From Archaeoglobaceae archaeon (GTDB lineage Archaea > Halobacteriota > Archaeoglobi > Archaeoglobales > Archaeoglobaceae), in NCBI GenBank assembly GCA_015523335.1, contig WAKM01000022.1:1-56391 (forward strand): a stretch of 56,391 bases of DNA, in the 5' to 3' direction. Below the pieces are notes generated by a model. That model made no database searches and was not told the origin of the DNA. It saw nothing but the letters and a program-made list of their open reading frames with translations. Position 1 is the first letter of the stretch. Each line of letters begins with the position of its first letter. This document shows, in pieces, positions 26,977 through 36,203 of this stretch. A program made the position numbers and the translations under genes.

Positions 26977-28206
26977 ATGATAGATGAAGACGCTCCGCTT
27001 CCGGAAATTAATATAGGATTGGTTGGTCACGTTGATCACGGTAAAACGACGCTGGTTGCCGCTTTGAGCGGTGTTTGGACTGACAGGCACAGTGAGGAGA
27101 TAAAGAGAGGAATCACGATAAGGTTGGGTTACGCGGATGCAACTTTTAGGAAATGTCCGGAGTGCGAGCCCCCTCAGGCTTACACGACGGAAAGGATATG
27201 CCCGATTCACGGAGTTAAAACGGAAGTTCTTAGGACTGTAAGTTTCGTTGACAGCCCGGGACATGAAATGCTTATGGCTACCATGCTCAGCGGTGCCGCG
27301 CTGATGGACGGTGCCATCTTAGTTATAGCCGCGAACGAGAAGTGCCCCCGTCCGCAGACGAAGGAGCATTTGATGGCTTTGGAAATTATAGGCGTGGATA
27401 AAATCGTTATAGCTCAGAACAAGATCGATACGGTTCCGAAGGAGAGGATTTTGGAGAACTACCGCGAGATCAAAGAATTCATTAAGGGGACGATTGCTGA
27501 AAACGCTCCAATAATTCCGATCTCTGCCCAGCAGAAGGTTAACATCGATGCGCTGATCGAGGCGATAGAGGAGACGATTCCAACTCCAGAGAGGGATCTG
27601 GATTCCCCACCTCTGATGCACATAGCGAGGAGCTTCGACGTTAACAAACCCGGCACGAAGCCTGAAAATCTAATTGGTGGCGTAGTCGGAGGATCTTTAG
27701 CGAGAGGTAGGCTTAGGGTTGGAGATGAGATTGAGATAAAACCGGGGATAAAGGACGAAAGGGGGAACTGGCAACCACTTCATTCAGAAGTCGTTAGCAT
27801 AATGGCTTCCGGCAGGAAGGTTGAAGAGGCAACGCCAGGTGGACTGATCGGTGTTTCGACGAAGCTCGACCCTGCTTTGACCAAAAGCGACGGATTGGTT
27901 GGTAACGTATTGGGACACCCGAACGAACTGCCTGACGTTCTTACGGAGTTTACGATGGATGTTCAGTTGCTTGAGAGAGTCGTAGGAGTTGAGAAGGAGA
28001 TAAAGGTCGAGAAGATAAAGATGAACGAACCTCTGATGCTCGTAATCGGAACGGCTGTAACGTTGGGAACGGTAACATCAGCCAGAGATGACGTGGTTGA
28101 AGTCAAGCTAAAGAGACCGGTCTGCGCTGAGTCGGGCTGGAGAGTTGCTGTAAGCAGAAGAGTCGGCGGGAGATGGAGGCTGATAGGCGCGGGAACGATA
28201 AGGTAA
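26977..28206 (+). CDS. eif2g: Translation initiation factor 2 subunit gamma (aIF2 gamma)
   Basis: The 409-aa GTPase brings Met-tRNAi to the 30S subunit. G1 is GHVDHGKT (17-24), G2 lies in [11 protein letters not shown]3 is DSPGHE and G4 is AQNKID. The zinc knuckle [10 protein letters not shown]...CPIHG specific to this factor is present. Domain III ends in [17 protein letters not shown]. The downstream PIN gene overlaps its end by 34 bases. Confidence 0.97.
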   Translation: MIDEDAPLPEINIGLVGHVDHGKTTLVAALSGVWTDRHSEEIKRGITIRLGYADATFRKCPECEPPQAYTTERICPIHGVKTEVLRTVSFVDSPGHEMLMATMLSGAALMDGAILVIAANEKCPRPQTKEHLMALEIIGVDKIVIAQNKIDTVPKERILENYREIKEFIKGTIAENAPIIPISAQQKVNIDALIEAIEETIPTPERDLDSPPLMHIARSFDVNKPGTKPENLIGGVVGGSLARGRLRVGDEIEIKPGIKDERGNWQPLHSEVVSIMASGRKVEEATPGGLIGVSTKLDPALTKSDGLVGNVLGHPNELPDVLTEFTMDVQLLERVVGVEKEIKVEKIKMNEPLMLVIGTAVTLGTVTSARDDVVEVKLKRPVCAESGWRVAVSRRVGGRWRLIGAGTIR

Positions 28207-28586
28207 GGTGCGCGGTTTTGGATACGAACGTTCTAATATATATTTTTACCGAGAGAGTTGACGTCTTTGCCCAGCTTAGAGAGTTGGGCTTCAACAAATT
28301 TGTAGTTCCGTCGAAGGTCGTTGAAGAGCTTAGAAATCTGTCCGTTTCTCTGACCGGCAAGGAAAGGCAAGCGGCAAGATTCGCGTTGAGCTTGGTCGAG
28401 AGGTTCTGCGAGGTCGTTGAGATCGAAGCCGTAGGAACGGATATAGCTCTGCTTGAGACCGCCAGAAGGTTCGGTTGCGTTTTGATCACTAACGATAAGA
28501 TGCTAAAAAAGAAGGCTAAGCGGGAGGGTATTCCGGTGGGCTACCTTAGGGAGATGAAATACGTAGCGATAGAGTCTGACATTTGA
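28173..28586 (+). CDS. PIN-domain ribonuclease-like protein (Fcf1/VapC9 type)
   Basis: The 137-aa PIN domain has acidic residues in [39 protein letters not shown] and [13 protein letters not shown], so the catalytic set is complete. A PIN protein next to aIF2 gamma is a recurring archaeal arrangement, and the group resembles eukaryotic Fcf1/Utp24 involved in rRNA processing. ATG 28173 is the only reasonable start and lies 34 bases inside the aIF2 gamma gene in another frame. No antitoxin gene is present. Confidence 0.85.
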   Translation: MEADRRGNDKVRCAVLDTNVLIYIFTERVDVFAQLRELGFNKFVVPSKVVEELRNLSVSLTGKERQAARFALSLVERFCEVVEIEAVGTDIALLETARRFGCVLITNDKMLKKKAKREGIPVGYLREMKYVAIESDI

Positions 28587-28606
28587 TAGTTTTTAGTTTT
28601 TATTTT
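28587..28606 (+). terminator. T-rich terminator after the PIN gene
   Basis: TAGTTTTTAGTTTTTATTTT directly follows the PIN stop codon, giving repeated U5 tracts in the RNA. Confidence 0.5.
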
Positions 28607-28658
28607 AATAGCAGACAGGCAGAAGCTGTTATTAATGTTTTTAATAAGTTTTTAAGCT

Positions 28659-29178
28659 ATGGAGAATTACAATTGCACAGAGAATGTGGACGAAGACATA
28701 ATCGACAAATTAAAAAATTAAATTTAAGACAATCAATGAAATTTTAAAAGAGGTTGATCAGCTTGTTATTATATTTTCATTATTAATTGTCGCTGGATCT
28801 ATTTTATTGAATATGGATAAGTTTACGTTTATGTATGCTGGTGCTCGCATGTTTTATGCTGGATTTTCTGGAATTATATGGGTTTTATTGAGAGCACTTT
28901 CTATATGTTTAGTAAAATCAGCCGGATGTTCCGAAGTTCACGTTAAGAGAGTTAATATTGTGCTATTCGTTGTGTTTGGCATTGGAATTATAATGATTAA
29001 TACATTATCCAGCATTCAAAGCCTATACATACAATCGACAAAAATCACAATTAAAATCTTTAAGGATGATGTGCTGTATTGGACCGTTAGAGATTGGATC
29101 CCAATCCCGTTTTATTTGATAGTTGGTATTATTTTGGCATTTATTATATATCCTCCGAAAACACGATTGAAAATTTAA
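28659..29178 (+). pseudogene. Frameshifted membrane-protein gene in an AT-rich islet
   Basis: An ATG at 28659 opens 20 codons (MENYNCTENVDEDII...) ending at TAA just after a run of six A (about 28712-28717). Removing one A from that run joins this reading frame to the +1 frame, which stays open to 29178. The joined chain of about 170 aa has four hydrophobic segments (starts VIIFSLLIVAG, GIIWVLLRAL, IVLFVVFGIGI and FYLIVGIILAF). The second frame has no good start of its own (TTG 28807 only). It is a broken gene, a sequencing slip or programmed slippage. The family is not recognised, and base composition is poorer in GC than the neighbours. Confidence 0.55.
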
Positions 29179-29530
29179 ATCTTCAATCTGTATCTTCGAT
29201 CTCCAATTATTTCAAGCTTTCCTTCTTGGATATACCTCCTAAATTTTGTGTAGTCTATTATAATGAGTATTTTCTCTTTCTCAGGATTTTTTAGCCTTCT
29301 TTTGGCTTCTCGTTTTGGATAACACCTTATCCAGATTATCCTATATTTCATTAAAAACACACATGTTGAGTCTGCCAACGATCAGATCTTCTTTTCCCAG
29401 CAAGTTTTCGATCCGAAAATATGTCAGAAGTAGAATACCCACCCAGCATGTATATTTCAGCATTACCGCCAACAAGAACGGGTCTTTTTCAATGCTTTTT
29501 AGCTTTTTAATGTCACTCTTGCCGACTTAG
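29175..29530 (-). pseudogene. Remnant reading frames downstream of fusA
   Basis: On the minus strand an open stretch from about 29528 to 29341 (KSDIKKLKSIEKDPF..., with a hydrophobic YTCWVGILLLTYF) has no plausible start and ends at TAG. A second frame (to 29175, ending YIQEGKLEIIGDRRYRLKI) overlaps it. Skipping one T in a T5 run near 29355 joins them into one continuous chain of about 115 residues. This looks like a decayed, 5'-truncated gene. I do not recognise the family. The shorter frame alone (67 aa, TTG start at 29378) is a less likely alternative. Confidence 0.4.
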
Positions 29531-29546
29531 AAGATTAAATAAAATT

Positions 29547-31736
29547 TTAAGGCAAGAAGTCCTCTGGCTTCGGCAACTCCAACTTCATTCCCTTTCTCTT
29601 TCTTACTTCCATTATGAAGTTCTCAAGCAATGCTTGTGGAACTGGCTCGAATCCGGCGTGCTCAACGCTCCACATTGCTTTACCGGCTGTGGCTGATCTG
29701 ATTGCTCCGGCAAATCCGAACATCTCCTTGACCGGAGCTTTAGCTACGATGGTAACCAGATCGCCCTCACTTCTCATCTCTAGGATCTGACCTCTCCTTC
29801 CCTGAATCTCCCTCGTAACGTTACCGAGCATGTCCTGCGGCACGGTTATGAATACCTTCTGATACGGCTCAAGTAACGTCGGATTTGCCTGTAGCATAGC
29901 CGCATATATCGCTCCCTTAACAGCCGGAATTACCTGAGCTGGACCTCTGTGGACGGCATCCTCGTGTAGCTTACAGTCGACGAGCTTAACCTTAACACCC
30001 ATGCAAGGCTCTTTGGCCAAAGGCCCAGCGCTCATAGCTTCTCTGAATCCTTGAATGATCAGATCCATCGTCTCGTTCAGATACTGGATACCCTTCGTAA
30101 CATCGCACAGCACGTTGCCTTCGTAGTAGTCAACGATACCCGCAGCCTCTTCCTTGCTCAAGCCGGCATCTACGAGCTTCTTTCTGAGCTCCTTCTTATC
30201 AGCCTTTCTTATGTCGATGTTCTCCTCCTTGAAGAGCTTGATGACCTCCTGCGGTAACGGCTCGACTACGATGTAGAACTTGTTGTGTCTGTTCGGAGAT
30301 TTGCCTTCCACAACCGGAGAAGTCGTCGTAACAGTCTCTCTGAAAACTACAATGGGCGGTGATGTGATAACTTCGATACCCTTCTCTCTCCTTATCTTCT
30401 CAACTTTGACCTCCAAGTGCAGTTCTCCCATTCCGCTGATCAAATGTTCTCCAGTCTCTTCGTTAAGTGTGACGTGCAGAGTTGGATCTTCTTTAGCCAG
30501 CTGTCTTAGAACTTCTATTAGCTTCGGCAGATCTCTCGGGTTCTTAGCTTCGATAGCCATAGTAACAACCGGTTCGCTGATGTGCTTGATCTCTTCAAAC
30601 GGCTCGAAGTTCTCGAGCGTTGAGCACGTCGAACCAGCTACAGCGTCTCTCAACCCAACTACCGCTACGATGTTACCCGCCGGAACCTCCGGCACCTCAA
30701 CCCTCTTCGGACCCATGAACAAGCCAACTGTCTGAACTCTGTTCTTAGCCTTCCTATCAACGATATACAGCTCCATTCCCGGCTTGAGTGTTCCGCTGAA
30801 CAGCCTTCCTACTGCAACTTCTCCAGCATGAGGATCGACGATTATCTTTGTGATCATGAGAGCCACTGGCCCCTTCGGATCGCAGTTAACCATGGCCTGC
30901 CCTTCTGGGCTGTTGACGTCTCCCTTCCATATTATCTTGATTCTCTCCTTCTGGGCCTCGATTGGATTCGGAAGGTGTTTGATAACCATGTCGAGCACCA
31001 CTTTGTGCAACGGCGACCTCTTAGCCAGTTCTTTCCAATTGTCGTCCTTCAGATACTGGTAAACTTCCTTGAAACCTATGCCGGTCTCTTTCATAGCCGG
31101 AACGCTGACCGCCCATTTGTAAAGTGCGGAACCGAAGGCTACGCTACCGTCTTCAACCCTCAGCATCCACTCCTTGTATTTCTCCGGTTTCATAGCCTTG
31201 ATGAGCTTGTTTACCTCCAAGATAACCTTCATCAGTTTTTCCTGCATCTGATCCGGTGTGAGCTCAAGCTCTCTGATGAGCCTGTCGACTTTGTTGATGA
31301 AAAGCACGGGCTTAACGTTCTCCCTCAACGCTTGCCTCAGCACGGTTTCGGTCTGCGGCATCACACCTTCGACCGCATCGACGACGACTATCACACCGTC
31401 GACAGCTCTCATCGCTCTCGTTACGTCTCCTCCGAAGTCGACGTGACCGGGAGTATCGATGAGGTTTATCAGATACTCCTTACCCTTATACTCGTGAACC
31501 ATCGAAACGTTTGCGGCGTTTATCGTGATACCCCTCTCCTTCTCCTGCTCATCGAAGTCCAAGTAGAGCTGTTGCCCCGCAAGCTCTTCACTGATCATTC
31601 CGGCTCCTGCCAACAGGTTATCGCTCAGCGTAGTCTTTCCGTGATCGATGTGCGCGACTATTCCCATGTTTCTGATCTGCTCGGGTTTCCACATCAACTC
31701 TTTAATCTTATCGATCATTTTCTTTGCCCTTACCAT
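29547..31736 (-). CDS. fusA: Elongation factor 2 (aEF-2)
   Basis: The 729-aa translocation GTPase starts with [24 protein letters not shown]1 is [10 protein letters not shown]2 is [12 protein letters not shown]3 is DTPGHVDF and G4 is INKVDR. The tip of domain IV has the [12 protein letters not shown] loop in which His596 should be modified to diphthamide. The ATG has GAGGTGATAATTT upstream. A TATA-like TTTTTATAAATG (31761-31772) in the 52-bp gap after rps7 allows separate transcription. No tuf or rps10 follows. Confidence 0.98.
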   Translation of the reverse strand: MVRAKKMIDKIKELMWKPEQIRNMGIVAHIDHGKTTLSDNLLAGAGMISEELAGQQLYLDFDEQEKERGITINAANVSMVHEYKGKEYLINLIDTPGHVDFGGDVTRAMRAVDGVIVVVDAVEGVMPQTETVLRQALRENVKPVLFINKVDRLIRELELTPDQMQEKLMKVILEVNKLIKAMKPEKYKEWMLRVEDGSVAFGSALYKWAVSVPAMKETGIGFKEVYQYLKDDNWKELAKRSPLHKVVLDMVIKHLPNPIEAQKERIKIIWKGDVNSPEGQAMVNCDPKGPVALMITKIIVDPHAGEVAVGRLFSGTLKPGMELYIVDRKAKNRVQTVGLFMGPKRVEVPEVPAGNIVAVVGLRDAVAGSTCSTLENFEPFEEIKHISEPVVTMAIEAKNPRDLPKLIEVLRQLAKEDPTLHVTLNEETGEHLISGMGELHLEVKVEKIRREKGIEVITSPPIVVFRETVTTTSPVVEGKSPNRHNKFYIVVEPLPQEVIKLFKEENIDIRKADKKELRKKLVDAGLSKEEAAGIVDYYEGNVLCDVTKGIQYLNETMDLIIQGFREAMSAGPLAKEPCMGVKVKLVDCKLHEDAVHRGPAQVIPAVKGAIYAAMLQANPTLLEPYQKVFITVPQDMLGNVTREIQGRRGQILEMRSEGDLVTIVAKAPVKEMFGFAGAIRSATAGKAMWSVEHAGFEPVPQALLENFIMEVRKRKGMKLELPKPEDFLP

Positions 31737-31760
31737 AAATTATCACCTCATATATAATCC

Positions 31761-31772
31761 ATTTATAAAAAT
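31761..31772 (-). promoter_or_regulatory. Internal TATA box in front of fusA
   Basis: TTTTTATAAATG on the minus strand lies about 31 bp before the fusA ATG, in the gap after rps7. Confidence 0.45.
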
Positions 31773-31788
31773 AGACGTTAAAAAATGG

Positions 31789-32373
31789 TTACCTCGCAGA
31801 CTTAGCCACTCTCTCAACTTCCTCCTTCTTAGCAACCGCATAGCTCTTCGGATCGTTGTTGGCTGCAGCAATCAGCTCATCAGCTAAGCATTCCGCTATG
31901 CTCTTTTTCGATTTGAAAGCCGCCAAACGAGCACCTTCGGCAATGTTTCTCAAAGCCACGTCAACCCTTCTGAGCGATGAGGTGTCGACCGACTTAGGAA
32001 CTGCGATACCACCGTATTTAAGCCTAACTACCTCCTCTCTCGGCCCGGCGTTAATTATTGCGTCCACGAGCACTTGAAGCGGATTCTTCTTGGTCTTGCG
32101 GTGAATTATCTCGAAGGCCTCCCTTACGATATCGTAGGCGAGCATCTTCTTGCCCGTATTCTTGCCCTTTCTCATCACCTTGTTTATGAGCCTCTCAACG
32201 ATGAACACGTTTTGCTTGGCAAAGGGAATGTTCGCATGCCTTCCGTGCGTGTGTATCACGTATCTCGGCTCCAAGCAGATGTAGTTTTTCAATGCCGGAT
32301 CCTTTACTTCGACTTCCTCAGGATCCCACTTTCCGAATACGAGCAACTCCTCTTTCGTGAATCCGTATTTCAT
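31789..32373 (-). CDS. rps7: 30S ribosomal protein S7 (uS7)
   Basis: The 194-aa archaeal uS7 has the core blocks [51 protein letters not shown] and [15 protein letters not shown]. The N-terminal extension (about 35 residues) is typical of archaea. It initiates assembly of the 30S head. It lies 4 bases after rps12 with an AGGTGAT site. Confidence 0.98.
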   Translation of the reverse strand: MKYGFTKEELLVFGKWDPEEVEVKDPALKNYICLEPRYVIHTHGRHANIPFAKQNVFIVERLINKVMRKGKNTGKKMLAYDIVREAFEIIHRKTKKNPLQVLVDAIINAGPREEVVRLKYGGIAVPKSVDTSSLRRVDVALRNIAEGARLAAFKSKKSIAECLADELIAAANNDPKSYAVAKKEEVERVAKSAR

Positions 32374-32377
32374 GGTA

Positions 32378-32806
32378 TCACCTTAGCGGTTTCTCCTTTC
32401 TACCCCTTACGAGTTCCTTAAGCGATACGCCGTTTACCATCACTACCTTGTATCTTACACCCGGAATGTCACCCATCGACCTACCCATTCTTCCGCCGAT
32501 ACCTTCGATTATAACCTCATCGTGCTCGTCGATGAAGTTTATAGCTCCGTCTCCTGGGCAGAACGCCGTTACCTGCCTACCGTTCTTAATCAGCTGAACT
32601 CTGACCGCTTTTCTGATAGCCGAGTTCGGCTGTCTCGCTTCGATTCCAATCTTCTCAAGCACAATACCTCTCGCCTGCGGAGCTCCCTCCAATGGGTCCG
32701 ATTTCTCCTTAAGTTCGAGTATTCTTCTGACGTATCTCCTATCGCTCCATCTAAACTTCTTCCTGTTTTCTATCAGCTTTCTCGCTGCAAATAATCCCTT
32801 ACCCAT
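32378..32806 (-). CDS. rps12: 30S ribosomal protein S12 (uS12)
   Basis: The 142-aa uS12 has the decoding-centre loops [19 protein letters not shown] and [10 protein letters not shown], and a [14 protein letters not shown] segment. ATG 32806 ([10 protein letters not shown]) lies 5 bases after AGGAGGTGA. The in-frame GTG 32815 overlaps that ribosome site and is rejected. A 141-bp gap separates it from nusA, with a promoter candidate (AAGTTTAAAAAATC, 32840-32853). Confidence 0.98.
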   Translation of the reverse strand: MGKGLFAARKLIENRKKFRWSDRRYVRRILELKEKSDPLEGAPQARGIVLEKIGIEARQPNSAIRKAVRVQLIKNGRQVTAFCPGDGAINFIDEHDEVIIEGIGGRMGRSMGDIPGVRYKVVMVNGVSLKELVRGRKEKPLR

Positions 32807-32839
32807 GAGCGTCACCTCCTAACAATTAGGGTGGTTCTG

Positions 32840-32853
32840 ATTTTTTAAACTTT
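32840..32853 (-). promoter_or_regulatory. TATA-like box of the rps12-rps7 unit
   Basis: AAGTTTAAAAAATC on the minus strand is about 40 bp before the rps12 ATG. A second candidate (GGCTATTTATACC, about 32870-32882) lies further upstream and also reads as TATAAATA on the plus strand. Confidence 0.45.
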
Positions 32854-32947
32854 ATCTCGGAAGTTGGGTGGTATAAATAGCCTTCGGCATTTGATGGCAA
32901 ATAGGAGGTAGATAACTCCGCATGCAAAAATAATAAATGACACGAAC

Positions 32948-33367
32948 TCACTTAACGATTATATCGTCAATATCGTGATGCCTTCTCGCCAACTCTTTAG
33001 CTTTGTTGATGTTCTTTCCGCCTTTACCTATTATCAAACCCTTATATTGAGGATTTACACTAACCTGAGCTATCTTCTTTCCTCCTCTCTCGATGATCTT
33101 GACGTTCACCTTAATAGGCTTAAAAATATTAGTTATAAATTCAACCGGATCGTCCGAATGCTCGATTATCTCGATCTTCTTACCTATGAGCTCTCTTGCC
33201 CTTTCTACGTTTATACCTCCTTTGCCTATCGCAATGCCCATGTCACCCTTTCTGACTACGAATATCACCTTGTCATCCTGCACTATGCAATCTTTGACAC
33301 TCGCACCCGTTAAGCTCTCAAAAAGGGTAAGATAACGAATGCTCTCCGCCGAGAGCTTCACCTCCAT
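32948..33367 (-). CDS. nusA: NusA-like transcription factor (two KH domains)
   Basis: The 139-aa archaeal NusA has two KH domains only, with GxxG loops in IAIGKGGINVERA and LIIGKGGKNINKA. It lacks the bacterial N-terminal and S1 domains. It is believed to bind RNA and act in transcription elongation or termination. I prefer ATG 33367 (MEVKLSAES) because GAGGTTTGG precedes it. ATG 33382, which overlaps the rpl30e stop by four bases, is possible. Confidence 0.93.
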   Translation of the reverse strand: MEVKLSAESIRYLTLFESLTGASVKDCIVQDDKVIFVVRKGDMGIAIGKGGINVERARELIGKKIEIIEHSDDPVEFITNIFKPIKVNVKIIERGGKKIAQVSVNPQYKGLIIGKGGKNINKAKELARRHHDIDDIIVK

Positions 33368-33378
33368 GATACCAAACC

Positions 33379-33675
33379 TCATTCAACGCTGAGTATCTCG
33401 GACTCGCCGGCTTCTATTATAGCCAACGCGGCAACGCTGAAGGGTTTACCGCATATGGCCCCCAATTCCATGTTAGTTCCGTTGTAAACCAAAATCGGCA
33501 CCTTCTCCCTATTCGCCTTGTTGATCTTCTCTCTAATTTCCTTCGGGCAGTTCATGGCTACTATGACCATCTTGGCTTCGCCCTTCCTCAAAGCCTTTAT
33601 CGTTCTCTTACTTCCCAAGTAAACCTTTCCCGTCCTTAAAGCTTTTCTCAAAGCCTTCTCCAGATCGACCTTCAT
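33379..33675 (-). CDS. rpl30e: Ribosomal protein L30e (eL30)
   Basis: The 98-aa L7Ae/L30e-fold protein has TGKVYLGSKRTIKALRKGEAKMVIVAMNCP, then VPILVYNGTNMELGAICGKPFSVAALAI. It overlaps the end of rpoA2 by four bases (ATGA). This position between rpoA2 and nusA is the usual one in Euryarchaeota. Confidence 0.96.
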   Translation of the reverse strand: MKVDLEKALRKALRTGKVYLGSKRTIKALRKGEAKMVIVAMNCPKEIREKINKANREKVPILVYNGTNMELGAICGKPFSVAALAIIEAGESEILSVE

Positions 33676-36197
33676 TTCCTACCCCCCAATTTCATTACAA
33701 GCTCAACATCACCCGTTCCAAGCTTTATGGGCTGACCTACGATTATATTTTCGGTAATACCCTTCAACTCGTCAACTTCACCTTTAACGGCGGCTTCGAG
33801 CAAATTGTTCACCGTCATTTCGAATGCCGCTCTTGCAAGTATGCTCTGCTTCTCTCCAGCGACTCCATGTCTTCCTATCTGCTTTAACTCTCCATCAGCG
33901 GTCATGACATCCGCTACGAGCATTATATGTCTGATATCAACTTCAAGACCCTGCTCTTCAAGTGTGGCGACAGCTTCCCTAATCACGGCATTTCTCGCGG
34001 CTTCGATTCCGAGAACCTCGTAGATCTCGTAAATGTTGTTCGTCAGTGTCCTCGTGAAGTCGACGCCCTTTACCTTCATTACCTTCTTCAGATTCGAGCC
34101 TTCCGTGTAGAGCACGTATTCGTCGCCCTCCTTTCTTATTATCACTCTCTTGATCTCTTTTATTCCGGCTATTACCTCCTTCTTTAGTTTGTCGAACGTA
34201 TCCATTAGGGTCTTGTATGGCTTGTCAACGTCAGGTGGGATTTGGATTATAAGCTTTCCGTCCTCCTCTATTACCTCCATCTTGAGTTTCTTCTCAAGCT
34301 TCTTCTTGACTTCACCCAGCGTTAGCCCCTTATCCTCCAAAGCCTTCGGATCCGGATTTATGACGATTCTGAGGCGTCTGATGTCGGTCGTAACGTCCGC
34401 GATGTCAAGGACGTAAGTAGCTTCAATTCTGTTAGCTACTTCTCTCGCCTTCTCTCTACTATTCGCGTATTCCGGCAACAATCTGATCGTCATCATAGGC
34501 GTTGAAGGATGCTTTCTGACGTCCAAAATTTCTATGAGTCTCGGTAAACCAAGCGTAACGTCTATCTCAGCAACTCCAGCGTAGTGGAACGTTCTCATCG
34601 TGTTGTGCGTAATCAAGCCTTCGGCTGTGGTGAACGTCTCCAAACCCTCGACGCTCAAATCGTATACGTAGCCGTCGTAATCAACGTATTCTATCGACAC
34701 GATCTCATCCCAGACAACGTCGGATTCAACAGCCTTTTTGAGAACGTTCAGCTCTTCTACTTCAATACCTTTAACTCTGGCAAGCTCTTCGAGTCTCGCA
34801 AGATGCCTCTGCAAAGTTGCCCTTCCTATCCTCTGCTTTCTTACGAACTTCCTTACATAGTGCAACGGATATCCAAGCTTTCTTGAGGCGTTCAAAAGTG
34901 CAGAGCCTATCGAAGGTATCATGTCTATCAGATCGTATGTGATCTCAGACTTAGATTCGGCAATTTTTCTAAGCTTTTCAGCCTTTTCCGGCAAAGATGA
35001 GCCGATTTCCTCTGCGAATCTCTTGGCGTATCTGTGGGATATCTCAATTCCATACTGCCCCTTCATTCTCCTCTTAACGCCGAATATACCGAACCTCGTT
35101 AGTAGAAGAGCTATTCCATCTATAAGCTCCTTGGAAGACGAAAAAACTCTAATAGTTTTTCTTTCAACGCTTACGCTTCCATCTCCATCGAAGTAACCCT
35201 GCAAGAGACCTCTAACGAACTCCCTTTCAGCACCGAATACGAAATCCGGTATCCTCTTATCCTTGGCGTTGCTACCGAAGTTTTTAACGAACTCGCTCAG
35301 AACCGAGGAATATAACCTCACATCGCGACTTTTCGAGAATCCGCTACGATTATCATATTCCGCTATCTTAATTCCGAGTTTATCTGCGAACCTTTTGACG
35401 ATTTCAATGACCTCCTTGTTCGTGTTCGAGATCGAAACGAAGTGCTTCGTCGAATAGCCGTCCGCAAGATATATCCCCAAGAAGTATCCGAGATCGAAGT
35501 CCAACTCAAGAACTTTTGGAACAGCCTTGCCGTTGATGGGCTTTACGACATCTCCAACGACCGGATAGCTGACGAATTCGGCGAGATCGATTGCGGATAT
35601 GCAGTTCAACGGCATATACCTTACTGCCGGAATTCTATCTCCGACCTTCAACTTCCTTCCTTCGACCGGAACTACCTTGTTGTTTTGCCGGACAACGAAA
35701 GAATGGTAGGGTGTAGCTGTGATTACCCTTCCGGATCTCGTCCTAATCCTTATCAGTTTTCCGCCGAACTTGTGCCTTATAACACTCGTAATCCTCTTCC
35801 ATCTAACTCTCTCGTCCTGATCCAAGCTTAGCGCGTAGATTTCTACCGGTAAATCGCATATTTCGTGAATTCCCTGCCTAACGAATCCGAACTTCTCGAT
35901 GCACTCATCGACGAACCTGCCGATCTCGACAACTCTAACGTTTTCCCCTTCCCTCACTATTATCTCCTCGTCCCAAGGCAGTGACATCTGAGTTCCAGGC
36001 TCGCCTATCGACTGGGCGGCAACTATGCCGGCAGCTTCTCCGGGCTCCATCAGATTCTTAAAATACGCTTGGACACATCTATCGACAATTTTCTTTGCAA
36101 GTTTTTCGTCAACTTTTATCTCCTCAAGCTTCTTCTTTATTTCCTCCTTAACTTTCGGGGGAAGAGGTTGATCTTTAAGCAGATCATCGTAATTCAT
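33672..36197 (-). CDS. rpoA2: DNA-directed RNA polymerase subunit A'' (Rpo1C) with intein
   Basis: The 841-aa precursor is an A'' extein of about 380 residues interrupted by a 461-residue intein (residues 72-532). The N-extein ends GEPGTQM and the C-extein resumes TMRTFHYAGVAEIDVTLGLPRLIEI, the continuous trigger-loop sequence of the largest subunit. The mature protein completes the catalytic centre with A'. ATG 36197 has GGAGGTGATTTTTT upstream and follows rpoA1 by 6 bases. Without splicing, polymerase activity would be lost. Confidence 0.97.
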   Translation of the reverse strand: MNYDDLLKDQPLPPKVKEEIKKKLEEIKVDEKLAKKIVDRCVQAYFKNLMEPGEAAGIVAAQSIGEPGTQMSLPWDEEIIVREGENVRVVEIGRFVDECIEKFGFVRQGIHEICDLPVEIYALSLDQDERVRWKRITSVIRHKFGGKLIRIRTRSGRVITATPYHSFVVRQNNKVVPVEGRKLKVGDRIPAVRYMPLNCISAIDLAEFVSYPVVGDVVKPINGKAVPKVLELDFDLGYFLGIYLADGYSTKHFVSISNTNKEVIEIVKRFADKLGIKIAEYDNRSGFSKSRDVRLYSSVLSEFVKNFGSNAKDKRIPDFVFGAEREFVRGLLQGYFDGDGSVSVERKTIRVFSSSKELIDGIALLLTRFGIFGVKRRMKGQYGIEISHRYAKRFAEEIGSSLPEKAEKLRKIAESKSEITYDLIDMIPSIGSALLNASRKLGYPLHYVRKFVRKQRIGRATLQRHLARLEELARVKGIEVEELNVLKKAVESDVVWDEIVSIEYVDYDGYVYDLSVEGLETFTTAEGLITHNTMRTFHYAGVAEIDVTLGLPRLIEILDVRKHPSTPMMTIRLLPEYANSREKAREVANRIEATYVLDIADVTTDIRRLRIVINPDPKALEDKGLTLGEVKKKLEKKLKMEVIEEDGKLIIQIPPDVDKPYKTLMDTFDKLKKEVIAGIKEIKRVIIRKEGDEYVLYTEGSNLKKVMKVKGVDFTRTLTNNIYEIYEVLGIEAARNAVIREAVATLEEQGLEVDIRHIMLVADVMTADGELKQIGRHGVAGEKQSILARAAFEMTVNNLLEAAVKGEVDELKGITENIIVGQPIKLGTGDVELVMKLGGRK
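34602..35984 (-). mobile_element. Intein with LAGLIDADG homing endonuclease domain in rpoA2
   Basis: The 461-aa in-frame insert begins with Ser1 and ends in HN before Thr+1 of the C-extein. Splicing block B is TATPYHSF (TxxH). Blocks F/G read VYDLSVEGLETFTTAEGLITHN without further residues. Two dodecapeptide motifs, LGYFLGIYLADGY (about intein residues 164-176) and LLQGYFDGDG (about 260-269), mark a LAGLIDADG endonuclease with acidic residues kept, so homing may still work. Boundaries follow from extein conservation. Confidence 0.95.
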
Positions 36198-36203
36198 AAA
36201 AAA

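Noticed and set aside
30828-31757. 309-aa plus-strand ORF antisense to fusA
   Set aside because: It mirrors the codon pattern of EF-2, is His/Leu-rich, and has no promoter or domain.
34602-35984. rpoA2 insert as a fused separate gene or insertion sequence
   Set aside because: It is in frame, has splicing blocks at both ends and precise extein junctions, so it is an intein; no inverted repeats or transposase are present.
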